Part shown: positions 35,706 through 47,647 of the stretch, one piece after another | How the letters are laid out: the number at the start of each line of letters is the position of its first letter | Numbering within the stretch: position 1 is the stretch's first letter | Origin: Setophaga petechia | Taxonomy: Eukaryota; Chordata; Aves; Passeriformes; Parulidae | DNA: 64,000 bases | Reading direction: 5' to 3' | Assembly: GCA_024362935.1 (NCBI GenBank) | Contig: JANCRA010000067.1 | Coordinates: forward strand, 1,914,370-1,978,369 | Notes under the pieces: generated by a model | The model's database searches: none | Seen by the model: only the letters and a program-made list of their open reading frames with translations | Told to the model about the DNA's origin: nothing | Made by a program: the position numbers and the translations under genes

Positions 35706-35905
35706 TCATGAATTATAGAATGGTTTGGGTTGGAAGGACCTTAAAGATCATCCAGTTCCAACCATGACACCTTCCACCATCTCAAGGTGCTCCAAGCCCC
35801 TTCCAACCTGCCCTTGGACACTCCCAGGGACCCAGGGGCAGCCACAGCTTCTCTGGGAAATTCATTCCAGGGCCTCCCCACCCTGCCAGGGAAGAATTCC
35901 AGCTG
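35706..35905 (-). mobile_element. CR1 LINE 3' tail
   Basis: The inverted tail 'gaattatagaatggtttgggttggaaggaccttaaagatcatcc' continues through 'cttggacactcccagggacccaggggcagccacagcttctctgg'. It lies about 50 bp right of the family-B LTR. Confidence 0.9.
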
Positions 35906-36240
35906 GACTGAGCTGGGATTGCATCCCAGGAGCTGCCAGGGAGGGACAAATCTCCCATGTGTCATCACAGCCACCCTCACCACGCACCAAAATCAGGGTC
36001 TTGCCTTGACCTCTCAAGCAGTGCCTCTCAGAAATAAATATTTCATGCAATAAATGTGTTTCTTCACTGTACACCAAGAGCACAGAACCTGATAAACTTC
36101 TGAGATTTCCTGCCAAGATTCAGTGTGGCAGATTGGGCTCCAAACCACCATACATGTGTTTTTCCTCCTCATTTAGCTGCCCTTCCACTGCATCCTATAA
36201 ATATTTTTGTAGTGTAGTGTAGGTTTTAATAAGAGGACAA

Positions 36241-36453
36241 AGATATATATGTTTAAGATATAAAATATATAATATACAATATAATATATATTAAATATTA
36301 TATATCATAATATATTATATAATATATATTTTATGTATTATAATAATATATTATATAATATATTATAATATATTATATATATTATAATATATAGTATATT
36401 ATATATATTATATAATATAATATATGTAGTATAATATATATATATAAAATATA
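36241..36453. repeat. AT-only palindromic low-complexity tract
   Basis: A roughly 210-bp tract of TATAATATATTAT words, almost entirely A and T, with extensive self-complementarity. It could extrude cruciforms. No unit length is stable. Confidence 0.9.
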
Positions 36454-38320
36454 GCTGGTTATAGATGCCCTAAACATGTTGAGACAAGTTTTAATACAAC
36501 TTAAATCAAAAAGTATTATTCCACTACCTTCAAAGGGAGAGGAAAAAACCTAAATTGATCAATTCATTACTAAATAAAGAGAAACGTCAGTAAAAAGATA
36601 TATTTTTTCCAGTATTTATTTTTGAAGAATAAAAAAAATTAATCTAATGATTAATTCTATATTTTAATTAACTAGAGATGAAAGTAGTTTTTTCCCCAAA
36701 ATTTCTAAAGAGCTAATTTTAGTTATTATTTTTTGAGAAGATGGAGTTGGAGCTGCATACTTGAATACTGAAATAGAGTTGTTTTTCACAATTTCTGATT
36801 CATTGCATATGGTGAAATTTTGTGTTCTAACTTGAAATCACAAAGCAGTTTTCCTACTCTTCAGTGTAGCAACTGAATCTGTTTTTCATCTGGTAACACA
36901 GATGCTTTTGGAAAATTTAGAGCTGAACATCCCATTGTGCAGATTGCATCTGAAGAAAAATAATTAAACTTACGAAGTTACAGTTAAAATTATTCAGAAG
37001 TCTGGAAGCACTGGAAGAATTTGTCTGTGCAATCTCGGTTTTCTTTTCTTTCTGAGAAACTAAAATTCCACGACATTTTTTGACTTTGTTAATTTTTTTA
37101 GTAATTTGGGGTGTTTTTTTGGTATTTTTTTTTAATTTGTTTTGGGGTTTTTTGTTGTTAATTTTTTTTTTTATTCAGCATTTTTTAATTCAGTTTTTAC
37201 TCAAAGCCATTTTGGTTTCCATTCTGAGGTGGCAAATTTTCCTTACATATTCTAGATGGAGTTCCATGTCAAGCAGCAAATCTGGGCTGCATTCTAGGGA
37301 GCTGTGGCTCAGATCATACAGAGATTCAGGCAGGGAAGGTCTCCTTGTAATTGTTGAAATGTTCCCTCTGCAGTCAGGGGGATTTATTCTTATCTTTCCT
37401 ACTAATCCTATTCCTGGTTTTAGACCTGGTGAAGATGATCAGCATAAATTGCCCAAGTTCACGTGGCTTTCCTGGGAATAAATTTTTCTATTTACTGTTG
37501 GGAAATTCATTTATTTGAAGCCAACATAGGAAAATTCAGATGTTCCTAAAGCACAAAGAAAAGGTGTCTGAAGAAGCAGAAATCAGCTTTTTATATTTGC
37601 TGGCCTCAAGCTGGGTTTACAGCAACATTCAGGGTTCTTCTTAAGAGTCGTGTTCAACCATTCCTCACCACTGAGCTGAATTTTCACCCTTAAATTCACT
37701 TTATTTCAGCCTGCCAACCCCACAGCAGTGAGAGAAACATCCCCTGGGTGTCTGTCTTGTCTGTCCTTCCCAGTTTACCTTTGCCAGTGAGAGGCTGACC
37801 TGGATGGAGAGTTCCAGAAGCACTGGGAGCCAGGCATAGGGATTTTGGGGAATGCTGAGGAGGTTTGGAAGTGCTGGAGACCATGGAACCGCTGTGAAAA
37901 TTGTGTGTAAAATCAGGCTCAAGCCTTTGCTCAAGATTATTTGAGCTGTTTGTATAAAAATTAGTGTATATATGTATAAATAATTCTGTAAATCCATTAA
38001 CACCAGTGATATTGCAATCTTCTGAATTACTGAATCCAGGTTGTCTCTCCCCTGGAATGGGGAGAATTAGCTCCAGCAGTTTACTTTTAGTGCCTGCTAA
38101 AATTCCATCTGAAAACAAATAAAAATTTATTCTGTTCCAGAGCTGCTCTCTCCATTACAGCTCGGTTCAGACCCAAGCTCTGCCTTCCACAGTGAGGGGG
38201 TCCCTGGGCTCCTGGCTCACATTCCTGCCTGCACAGGGTCCTGGCACAGGGTCCAAGCTGATGATTCCAGAAGAATTGTCCTGGAACCCTCTGGAAAGAA
38301 AAAACCTTTTGATGGAAAGC
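36454..38320. other. Unique AT-rich sequence, no gene seen
   Basis: T-rich stretch at 37090-37185. Frames of 133 codons (37080-37481) and 140 codons (37696-38118, minus) lack known domains; the first is driven by the T-rich run (Leu/Phe-rich). Confidence 0.4.
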
Positions 38321-38761
38321 TGTTGCAGCAAAGTAGAAAAATCCTAAAGAGAAGCTTCATAAAATCGGGCCTGCTCTGTTGGAATCAGTGGCTGGCCTTG
38401 TCAAAGCTAATACTTTGCAAGCTCCCATGTGAAAGCAATCCTGGTGTGAGCAGTTAATTAACACAACAATTATTCCTGGGTAAAAAATAACCAGAACCTG
38501 TATAAACTGTTTTTACACAGTTAGAAAAATGAAAACTATCTCTCACAAACTTTTTCTGCACATACACCCCAGGGGTTTGAGTGACCAGTGAATACAGAAT
38601 AACAACTTGTTACTAACCAATACAAATAATTAACAAAAAAACTACTGGCCAACTGGAGTCCCACACAAGGTCTGAAAAACTGTATGAAAAGGAGTTATGT
38701 GAATAAAGAATGGCTTTTTCCACCATGAAGAAAATAGAGTTTTGTGTGATTTATTCCCACA
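38321..38761 (+). mobile_element. Solo LTR, family A copy 2, perfect 6-bp target duplication
   Basis: This 441-bp block begins TGTTGCAGCAAAG and ends TTATTCCCACA. It is flanked on both sides by GAAAGC (38315-38320 and 38762-38767), a perfect 6-bp target-site duplication. It is homologous end to end with 137-598. AATAAA is at 38702-38707, and the TATA box is mutated to TATGAAAA. Six-bp duplications indicate a class II (ERVK-like) integrase. Confidence 0.9.
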
Positions 38762-41368
38762 GAAAGCTCGGACCCAAGGCTATTTCAAAGAAGCAAACCA
38801 CCAGAATATTTCCAATAAAATTCACTCTATGGTTATGTGAAATCCCTTTTTGTGACTTTTAAGTGCTTTAAATAGCTGTTGAGCTTTGCCACTGCTCTGC
38901 CTGAGGCTGGTTCCCCCTGAACCTTTTTATGGCCTTTCCTTGACCTCAGGGATCTTCTGCCAGCACTGAGTGATGCCATCAATTGATCTCTCACTGCATG
39001 ATGCAGCCAGCAAATTCATCACATTCATTTTCCATGCCTGAGGTCAGACGGAGCCTCAGAATTCCATAATATTTACCTGATAAACATTTACAACCCCCAA
39101 CATTAGTTATTAGCACAGGAGGTGTTGGTGTTTGTATTAAACTCTAATTAAATGCTCATTTCCAGTGCTGTCATGTGTATTACCCAGAGCACAGGATGAA
39201 TTATGGCAGTGACAGATTTCAGAGAGCAGAAATATTTGCTGGAGGAATATTTCCTCGGAGATTTTTTTTTCTTCTTATTCCCTTTATGGCAAAACAATCC
39301 TGTTTGTAATTGAGAGTAATCTTATTTATCTCTCTGTGCTTAAAATCATAAAGAGTATTTGCTCAGGAAATGCAATTGGTTGGAACAGTGAGAGAAGAGC
39401 AGAGGCAAAATGATAATTTTGGACTCTATTTGGTTATTCACAGCATTTCTGGGAGCTAAAAAGGGGAAAAAAGTGGAGAAAACCCCAAAGAGAAAGAACA
39501 CAGGAGCACACATTAATTTTTTTTCTCAAACAGAAGCTGGAGAGAGGCCCAGCAGAAGGGAAGAACCCACAATGGCCTGTTGCATTGGCTGGTTACTCAG
39601 GTGTGTGTTTTTACAAGCTGATTACTCATGGAGTAAAGGTGACTCACCCTTGCCATTCATGATTTGCTTTCCTTCCCCACTTTGGCTGGAACATCTGAGT
39701 GTGTGTGTGTTTATCCAGCTCTGCTCTGGAAAGGCTTTGAGGAGCAATTCCAAGGAGATTCTGGGTGGATGGGCCTGCGAATTTCACACTTCATTTTCTG
39801 TGGACACTCAGACATCCTGGGGAGTGAGGAGGTTTTTTATGCCCTTGGAAAATCAGTGTATGAGGTCAAAACTCCAAACTTCTTGTCCTGAGAGCAGTGA
39901 ACCCTCCAGGTGTGGTTGTGAGCTGCTGCTTCTGCTGAGTTCTGCTCTGTTTGCATTGTCAACATCCACTTTAATATCTTTTTCTGGCAGCACCACAATG
40001 CATATTTTCATGGAATTCCTATTGCTAAACAAAAGGCATTGCCTAACCCACACCTCTTGCAGTGTTTGCAGGAGCAGCACAGTGTGTGCATTCTGGGTTT
40101 TTGGCATTCCAGAGCACACCTTGCGAGCCAGAAGCTTCTATATCTCAAAACAGGCATTAAAATTTACACCACCAAGTTAAGGGGGTGGCAGCACTTGGGG
40201 ATGATATTTGGAGTTTAAAAACCCACATTATTGGGCATTCAAACACTAAAAGTAGGCAGCAGCTACCACAGGCAAAAGCTTTTCGTTTTCTTGTGGAGAA
40301 CTCTGTAAGTATCCTAATTATCTCAGAGAAAAATTGTATAAGATTCTATCAGCTTGGAAAAAAAATCAAGAATTAGAAAGGCAATTTATAGTCACCTATT
40401 TAAAGTCAAATCAGAGCTCTTTGCTTTCTGCTCTTATTTGTGCAAAAATGCTGAAAGGTTTTGCTCTTGGCAATCTGAAGGCTCATAATATTTACTTTCA
40501 TTGTACAGATCCAGGTGTTTCAAGCAGATATTATTTCCAGAATCAGATTCACACCACAGAATCATTTGGTTTTTCTGAGAGAGTGAACTCTCATTTCACA
40601 CTGGTTGGGTATGTTAATCCCCAACATCAGCACTTAGAAATTATCCAGAAGTGGAGAAAAATATTTTGAGCACGTGGGCTGGCACCACCTGAAGACACAG
40701 AAGGAAACACAATGGTAAAATACAAGCTGTGAATTCTGCTCCCAAAATTCCTACTCTAGGAAAAAAACACCTTTTCATGGCTGATGGAAGTTTGTGAAAA
40801 TAAGTTTTGCAGAGGAGCCTATTTAAATGAGGGAATTGGGTCTCCTAAAAACTTGGTACCATTCATACATTTAAAATTCCTTCTGCTAACAGTGCCAGGG
40901 AAAATCCCCTCTGCCACTGTCTCTGTGCAGTTAAGTGCAGTCTATCTTGTAGAACAAAGAGATTAATTACTGACCTCCAGCAATTAATTATAATCCAGAA
41001 AAGGATTAATTTACATATGGGCTGTAGTGAAAAAAAAAACCAAACAACAAAACCTATTTTCAGTAAGCACAGTCAAATAAAATCTTGTCATTTCTTAATT
41101 ATATCTAATTGAAGGAACACCTGACCTGTGACCAATAAAATCCAGGGGCAATTTTCTGTGTCTTGGTGATTGATTGTGTTTGTGCAAGGAAAATAAAAAT
41201 GGGGGAGGTCAATTTACTTAACATCAGCATGAGTAAATAAAATATTGCTGGTTTATATACCTCATTAGATTTTATAATCAGGACTAAAATTAGGTAGTGG
41301 AAGCCTGCAGCCAAGTCTGTATTTTGACTTGCTTGAAGTGTGGGAATAGGTCTGTTAATCTGGATATT
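38762..41368. other. Unique sequence with one long unexplained frame
   Basis: No repeat family recognised. The longest open frame in the window that is not simple repeat, 256 codons, lies at 39410-40180 (separate entry). The remaining frames are short. Confidence 0.4.
39410..40180 (+). other. 256-codon open frame, probably not a gene
   Basis: ATG at 39410 has A at -3. The translation has a Lys-rich patch (residues about 17-29) and is Cys- and Ser-rich in its second half. I recognise no domain, no clear signal peptide and no homologous family. No repeat explains the openness. Lack of flanking splice sites or paralogues argues against a gene; length alone argues mildly for one. Confidence 0.15.
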
Positions 41369-41705
41369 TGTCGTAGTTTAGGGCAAATTTGGGAGGAAAA
41401 TTCCAAAGGGATCCCTCTAGAAAGCAGATTCAAGACTAAGGCATCTCCTCTTTCTCCTCCTTCTAGAGGGGGAGACTTCTAGAGAAATTCACCCCAGGAC
41501 AGTTTGCATTTTCATTTATTCTGGGAGAGATTCACAGGTGGGATCACTCAGGGGGCTCTGAAAGAATTTCATGTGCAACAGGGAGGAAGACAGACCATGG
41601 TGAGGAGATTTACTTGTCTTGGCAAGAAGGTAAATTCCTCCTCAATGGGTAAAGCTGCAAGAAAGGAATTTGGTTTTACAGAAGTCGCTGAGAGGAAGGT
41701 GGGGC
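41369..41705 (+). mobile_element. Candidate LTR fragment
   Basis: 'tgtcgtagtttagggcaaatttgggaggaaaa' resembles the start of an ERV LTR of passerines. It is followed by purine/pyrimidine-skewed sequence and 'gtcttggcaagaaggtaaattcctcctcaatggg'. A 10-bp inverted repeat (CCCTCTAGAA, 41413-41422; TTCTAGAGGG, 41461-41470) lies inside. The right boundary runs into a CR1. Family assigned from memory only. Confidence 0.4.
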
Positions 41706-41719
41706 TGTAACACAGAATC

Positions 41720-42090
41720 TGTCCTTGCAAGGCTGGACAAGACCTTTAAGGTCATCAGGTCCAACCTTTATTTTGGCACCATTGCCATAAATCACATCCT
41801 CACGGGCCACATCCACAGATTTCACACTGCCAAGGATGGTGACTGCACCATTTTCCTGGGCAGCCTGTTCCAATGCTTGACCAACCTTTCAGTGAAGGAT
41901 TTTTTTTCCAAATCTCCAGCCTGAACCTCTTTTGGAGCAACTTGAGGCTGTTCCCTCTCCTCTGTCCTTGTTCCCTGGGACCAGAGCCAGACTCCCCTGG
42001 CTGCCCTCTCCTCTCAGAGAGTTGTGCAGAGCCAGAAGATTCCCCCTGAGCCTCCTTTTCTCCAGGACAAACAAGCCCCATCAATTTTCT
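41720..42090 (-). mobile_element. CR1 LINE 3' region, long fragment
   Basis: Inverted CR1 sequence includes 'gacctttaaggtcatcaggtccaacc', 'aaggatggtgactgcaccattttcctgggcagcctgttccaatgc' and 'aaatctccagcctgaacctcttttggagcaacttgaggc'. It ends in the more 5' block 'ctgagcctccttttctccagg'. Longer than most copies here, but still 3' region only. Confidence 0.85.
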
Positions 42091-43138
42091 TATCCCTTAA
42101 ATATCTCAGTGTTGCTCTGCTTCATTGTGGCATCACTGCTCCTTTTTCCTTGCAACATTTATGACGTTTTTATTCAATTTGCCTCTTTTTTTTTGTTTGT
42201 TTCCTCTTTCCATGAGCTTCTTTTTAGTGGATTTGGTATCTCTTCATGTGTGCTGCCTCAGCAGCCTCTCTGAAATGCTGCTCTGGATTGAAAAAAAACC
42301 TCTCCAAACCCTTTTTTTTTTTAGGAATTGGGAAGAGCCTGCTGATTCAGCAGAGTGAGAGCACAGATCCGTGGAACGAGAGCTGGGTGGGAATTAGTGA
42401 GCCTGGGATAATGTCAGGGAGCATTCATTATGCTGCAGGGAGCAGGAGGAAATAGGAACAGCATTATAGGAACATCATTATGAGCAAATTCCAGCTGCTG
42501 GGAGGAGGGAACCAGCACCACTGTGGGAAACAGCACAATTGCTAATGGGATTTTAAGAGCTGCAAACCTGATAAAAGGGCAAGTCATCCCCCAAAAAAGT
42601 AATAAAGCTTTGGTAATCCATTATTTATGTGTGCTGGAAGGGAATATCCTGAGTGTTCTTAAAGAAATATAAAAGCCTGCTTGTTTTCAGGGTGTTATTT
42701 TCCTACTGAAAGTCCCTCCAAGCCTCAGTGCAAGCAAATTTTAATGCAGAAATTAACAAGGTTTATTCTTATTTTCTATTCTTATTTCCCTTTTTTAAAG
42801 TTTGATTGACTAATTAATTCCTGGAATCAATCCTATGCTTATCTTCCTGTTACCACTAAAGTAAGAAGAATTATTGCCCACAATTCCACCAGGCAATCTG
42901 TATCTATGAAGGTTTTTCATGAGTTAATGGGGAAATTCATATAAACATTATGGCAGCTGGATTCAGGCCTTTAACAGATAAGAGAATTTTCCTCTCTGCT
43001 CATTGTGGAAGAATTTTGCACTGAGGAAACCATTCAGGATTTAATTATGCAAAGCCAATGCTTTGTTTTATGAAAGGATGAGATTTGCTGGGCACACTCC
43101 TTACTCTGTGTTGAGTCCTTCCTGACAAAATTGACTTG
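42091..43138. other. Unique AT-rich sequence, no gene seen
   Basis: A T-rich patch lies at 42180-42320. From about 42830 to 43080 the sequence is complex, AT-rich and not repetitive. It could be conserved noncoding DNA, but nothing here proves it. Confidence 0.35.
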
Positions 43139-43405
43139 AGTTTATGGAATCCCAAGATGGTTTGGGTTGGAGGGGACCTTAAAAATTATCCAGTTCTCCT
43201 CCTGTCAGGGACACTTTCCACTAGTCCAGGTTGCTCTGAGCTTCATCTAACCAGGCCTTAAACACTTCAGTGATGGAGCATCCAAAATTTCTGTGGGCAA
43301 GCTTTTCCAGTGCTTCACAACCTCATAGTAAAGAATTTATTCCCAATATTTAATCTAAGCATAGTCCCAGTTTGAAGCCATTCTCCCTTACCACCCTTGA
43401 GTCGC
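43139..43405 (-). mobile_element. CR1 LINE 3' tail
   Basis: 'tatggaatcccaagatggtttgggttggaggggacc' starts inverted CR1 sequence that continues through 'taaacacttcagtgatggagcatcc' and 'agtaaagaatttattcccaatatttaatctaagc'. Confidence 0.85.
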
Positions 43406-43875
43406 TGCTGTTTGATGATTTTAAAAGAAACCATTACAGGCTCTGTTTTATCCTGTTCCAGCATTGTCAGCCTCTGCCAAAATGCAAAATCTGTGGCCTG
43501 GATTGGAAACTCACGACTGCAAATTGAGAGAAAAAATTTTGGATGGCTTATAATAATGAAAGTAGTTATTAATACATGGAGGTTTTTATACCACAATTGG
43601 TAAGCTCAAAGGCTGATGTTGCTTTGAAGGGGATCTTGACCTTATTTCATGAGGGGCAATGAATTTCTCCTGAAAATGATAAGTGGAGCCAATCATTGCT
43701 CAGTCAGCTTCACAGCACTGAATCACCCATCAGCCTGAATCCTCTCACAGCAAGACAAACCATGTCTCAAACTGGTAAATAAAATGGGCAGCCTTAGGAG
43801 AGAGTCACTTTCTAGGAAAATGTTCCTTAATAATTTAAATTCTGGTCCTGGCAGTAGCAGGTTTCATTCCTGTCC
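43406..43875. other. Unique sequence, no gene seen
   Basis: Nothing recognised. Confidence 0.4.
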
Positions 43876-44332
43876 TGATGCCTTGTGAAGGCTGACCTAG
43901 AGCAGAAACTAGACAGAGCTAAAGAATAAAGCAGGGATTTATTCAAAGGCCTCCATGGATGCACCTTGGGCAGCACAAGAGCCCAGCCAGGGCTGCACCC
44001 AAGATGAACCAAAATGGCCCCAAAATGCACGAGCGCTCCCGGGCTCTCTCCCTGGGATCAGTTCTGCTCCATTTGCATCTTGCAGTTCATTGTCCCATCC
44101 CAGCTTTAGCCCAGGCAGTCCCACCCTGCTTGTTTTTCTCTCTGCAGCCTACGGGGTTTGTGCTCTTGGGCTGAGATTTGGATCATTTGTCCTTGGTGCC
44201 CAGCTGGAGCAGGAATTGTTTTGTCTCCCTGCTCTGTGCACAGAGCTCACCATGCCCTGATGTGAAGCTCAGACCCACACACTAAAGCAGCACAGAATCT
44301 GAAAAATATAAAAGCTCAAACCTGAGGCATCT
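43876..44332 (-). mobile_element. Solo LTR, family C copy 1, young
   Basis: An inverted copy of the elements at 47648-48108 and 59314-59773. Its left edge carries TGATGCC and its right edge GGCATC, the terminal inverted repeat of the family. The polyadenylation signal is TTTATT on the plus strand at 43938-43943. It lacks a few bases ('agatcc') before that signal relative to the other copies. Its 101-codon antisense frame is shared with the other copies because the LTRs are young, not because it is a gene. Confidence 0.9.
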
Positions 44333-46728
44333 TTTCTTGCCTTCTAATGAGGTGGAAATAAAATTTGATCAATCAGTCAAAGGCAAAAACTTTGAAGACT
44401 TTAAGGCCTTTCAGCTCTTAGGGTTTAATGTCAGTCTTGCAAGGATCTGCAGCTTTTTAAATCACCCAAGCACATGAAAACCTCATCTTGTGGTGTCACT
44501 AATTTTTGTCCAATAAAATCCATGTTGTCTCCTGTCTCTTTGGTCACAGCAAAAAAGACAAGGGCACACTGTTAACCCTGAAAACCAGCAGGTGAGTAAA
44601 ATAGATGAAAATATTCCTGTTCTAAAATCTCCTGAATTTTAATTCAACTTCTTGGTTTTGAAGAACCTGGCTTCAGTGCTTTATTCTAGCAACTCCACAC
44701 GACTTCAATTTGAACTTTATGTCCAGAAAACTTTATGTCCCACTATCTGCAGGTTTTTCTCACTTTAAGGGGACTTTGCCTACACAACCCTGAATATTTG
44801 TTCAGTTGTTGTCTAGGGAACTGTAAATACCTTCTTGTGTAAATTCAAAATGAAAAGCCGGATATGATAAACCTAAAGGGAAATGGGGAATTTTCTGCCT
44901 CTCACTTTTAATTTAGTTTCATTATTTTTTTATTGTTCTCTCCTTGTTTTCTGTCCCCTTCCAACCCCCCCATGTTCCCACTCAAATTTTATCATTATCT
45001 TGCCATTTTCCTTTGCCCTGCAGCCAATCTTTCTTATGTGCCAGGCTTCATATTCCTTAACAGTGAAGTGAAAAGAATGAATGAATGAATAAATAAATAA
45101 AAATACTTCATGTGAGGAATAAACTCAAGAACCTCATGCTTATTTAAATTAAATTTGGCTCGGAGAAAAATAAAACTTCCTCAAGCCCTCCCAATTTTAA
45201 CACTTTTTATTTGAAGTGTTACAGATGGAGCACATCACACATCTGCTGGGCTTCTCTCAAAAAGGGATGGGAAGAAACACTTGGAATTATTTGTGCTTTC
45301 AATATTTCTACTGTGCCCACTGAAGAATAAAAATCCTGCTGGCAGCCTTGTTCTTAACTGATTTTTACATGATCAGGGACATCAAGGAGATGGAAGTGAT
45401 TTAACTTTGCAGATGTGGACTGGAAAAAAGTCTAATTAAGCATTCTTGCTGGGACATTAAATAGTTTAAACTTAATCTTCCATGATGATATTCTTATGGA
45501 TCTGGCAGAAAAGAAAAAAGAGAAGGGACATAATTGAGGCATGAATTATGGAATAGTAACACTATTATAAAATAGATGGTTTTGTGACTGGCAGCAGAAC
45601 CCCTCAAATTTAAATGTAGCCCTCTGCAAATGTGGTATTTAGTGGAAAGTGTTTGTAAGGGCATAGTTCAGTCTCAAATTAAGGCTTCTGTTTTTGGGCT
45701 CTTCTGGAAGAGCAGGTCACAAGCAGGAAATAAGTATATTATTTGGAAAGTCATCAGGCAAAAAATGATAGCTACACCTTTCTGGGAAGCAAACAAATCA
45801 ACATTGCAAAATTCCCTCCCATTTATAAAAATCTGTTTTCTGAACTCTTGACAATCTTCAGTATTTCCTGCAGATGCCAAATTAATTTTGCTTCATCTTG
45901 TGGAGTGGTCTGGGGGAAGGACAGTCTCAGACAGGCAATTAGGAACTGCATCTTCTAGAGATTGTCCAAAATTGGATATATGCAGGCAGAACTGCACAGA
46001 GCTGTCTGCTTGTGTTGCAGGCATAAAAGAAAAGTTAAATGATAAAAGCAGAACTGAAAAACTCCAGCATACAAAGGACAGAGCCTTCAATATCAAGAGG
46101 ATTAAATTAATCTGCTCCTCTTGCAAAGCAACTGGTGTCTTGTCACCACATGTATTTCCATCTTCCCACAAGGACAGCGCTTGTTTTCTGGTTTAAAGCA
46201 GTGTTTGAAAATCAAATATGCACCTCCTGGATGGAAACCTCAGCTTACAGAATGGTGAATCTCAATCCTGACATGATTCAAGGTTCAGACCTGCAGCAGG
46301 TTTTGTCCCCAGGGTGGAGGCAGGAGGGTGGGACCCTGGTTTGGGCTCCTGTTTGTGAAATGAGGTGGCAGAAGGAAGAGCTCTGCTTTCCTCTCTGAAG
46401 GCTTTGGAAGAAAGGCAGGGTGGGTATGGGGATATTGAGCTTCTCTCATGGAACACAAGGTCAGATCAATAAGGATGAACTGGTTTGTTTCCCACCTTTT
46501 GAGAGCAATATCCCCATTACTGGGGGCTTTGAACAATGCCAGCCTTTTTCTGATAATCCCTCTCTTTCTAATATTTGGTAGTTTACCTCTTTATTTATTT
46601 TTTTGGCTCTTAACCTTTATAATTTTTTAAGATAAACATTTCATAGCAATGTTAGTATCTCGAACTCAAAAATGATAAATATTTTTTCTTCATTTTCCAT
46701 CTAAATATCCTTAAAGTGTTCCCCATGA
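44333..46728. other. Unique AT-rich sequence, no gene seen
   Basis: An (AATG)n/(AATA)n microsatellite at 45076-45103. No gene or mobile element recognised; the longest frames are about 100 codons and unsupported. Confidence 0.4.
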
Positions 46729-47175
46729 TTTTGTGTTTGCAGGGACTCCCATGGCAGGGAGGAATGATGAATCTGACTCCATGTTCTCAGAAGGCTGATT
46801 TATTACTTTATAATACTATTATAAATTAATATTATATTTTTATTAATATTATAATTCTTTATCTATATTAAGGAATAGTATACTATACTAAAGAATACAG
46901 AAAGGATACAAACAGAATGCTAAAAAGATAATAATGAAAACTCCTGACTTTCCAGAGTCTCCACACAGCTTGACCCTGATTGGCCAAAGAGTGAAAACAA
47001 CTCCCAGCAGAATCCAATGGAACAATCACCTGTGGGTAAACAATCTCCAAACACATTCCACATGAGCACAACACTGGAGAAGCAAATGAGATAAGAAATG
47101 TTTTCCTTTTCTCTGAGGCTTCTCAGGAGAAAAATCCTGGGTGAAGGAATTTTTTCAGAGAATGTGAACGCTGCA
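46729..47175 (-). mobile_element. Solo LTR, family B copy 3, with 7-bp flanking repeat
   Basis: Inverted copy of 19176-19593 and 35233-35655. It is flanked on both sides by CCCATGA (46722-46728 and 47176-47182), a perfect direct repeat consistent with a target-site duplication of 5-7 bp. It carries about 25 bp of extra AT-rich sequence in the stretch before its polyadenylation signal. Confidence 0.88.
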
Positions 47176-47504
47176 CCCATGACCAGCACTGTTGTTCAGA
47201 GCAATTTTCAAGGGCAGCCTTTTAGGGGAATTGGAAGAATATTCCAATGCTGAGGCTCAAATCCTCTGATCAGAACCTGGGGTTCCTCTCAGGTGTTATC
47301 TGGTCAAAGAGCTGAAGTTTGACATAAATTTGTTGCTGAGTTTCTCCTACAGCCAGTGATAGATGTGGGTCCTTCCAAAAGGTCATTCTGCACCCAAAAT
47401 GCAGATATAAGATGGATGCTATGAATCACACTAGTTTATCTCTCTCTCCACCACCTTTCCTCCAATTATCAGTTTAGAGTGGGATATATCTGATTAGAGA
47501 TCTG
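47176..47504. other. Unique sequence, no gene seen
   Basis: Nothing recognised. Confidence 0.4.
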
Positions 47505-47626
47505 AAATGTGCACCCTGATGGGGACATGGTTTAGTGGCGTGCTTGGCAATGCTGGATTTATGGTTAGATTCAATGATCTTAGAGGTTTTCCCCAACCTA
47601 AATATTTATATCTTTCTATGATTTAA
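47505..47626 (+). mobile_element. CR1 LINE 3' tail, diverged
   Basis: 'ggggacatggtttagtggcgtgcttggcaatgctggatttatgg' continues to 'gatcttagaggttttccccaacctaaatatttatatctttctatgattt', in typical order for a CR1 with the tggcatggtttagtgg subtype. Confidence 0.75.
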
Positions 47627-47647
47627 TTAATAGCTCTGTTGGGGAAA

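Noticed and set aside
43955..44260. A 101-codon frame conserved at three sites (also 47720-48025 and 59385-59690)
   Set aside because: It is antisense to young, nearly identical LTRs. Its conservation is explained by recent copying, and the same region is open in other frames.
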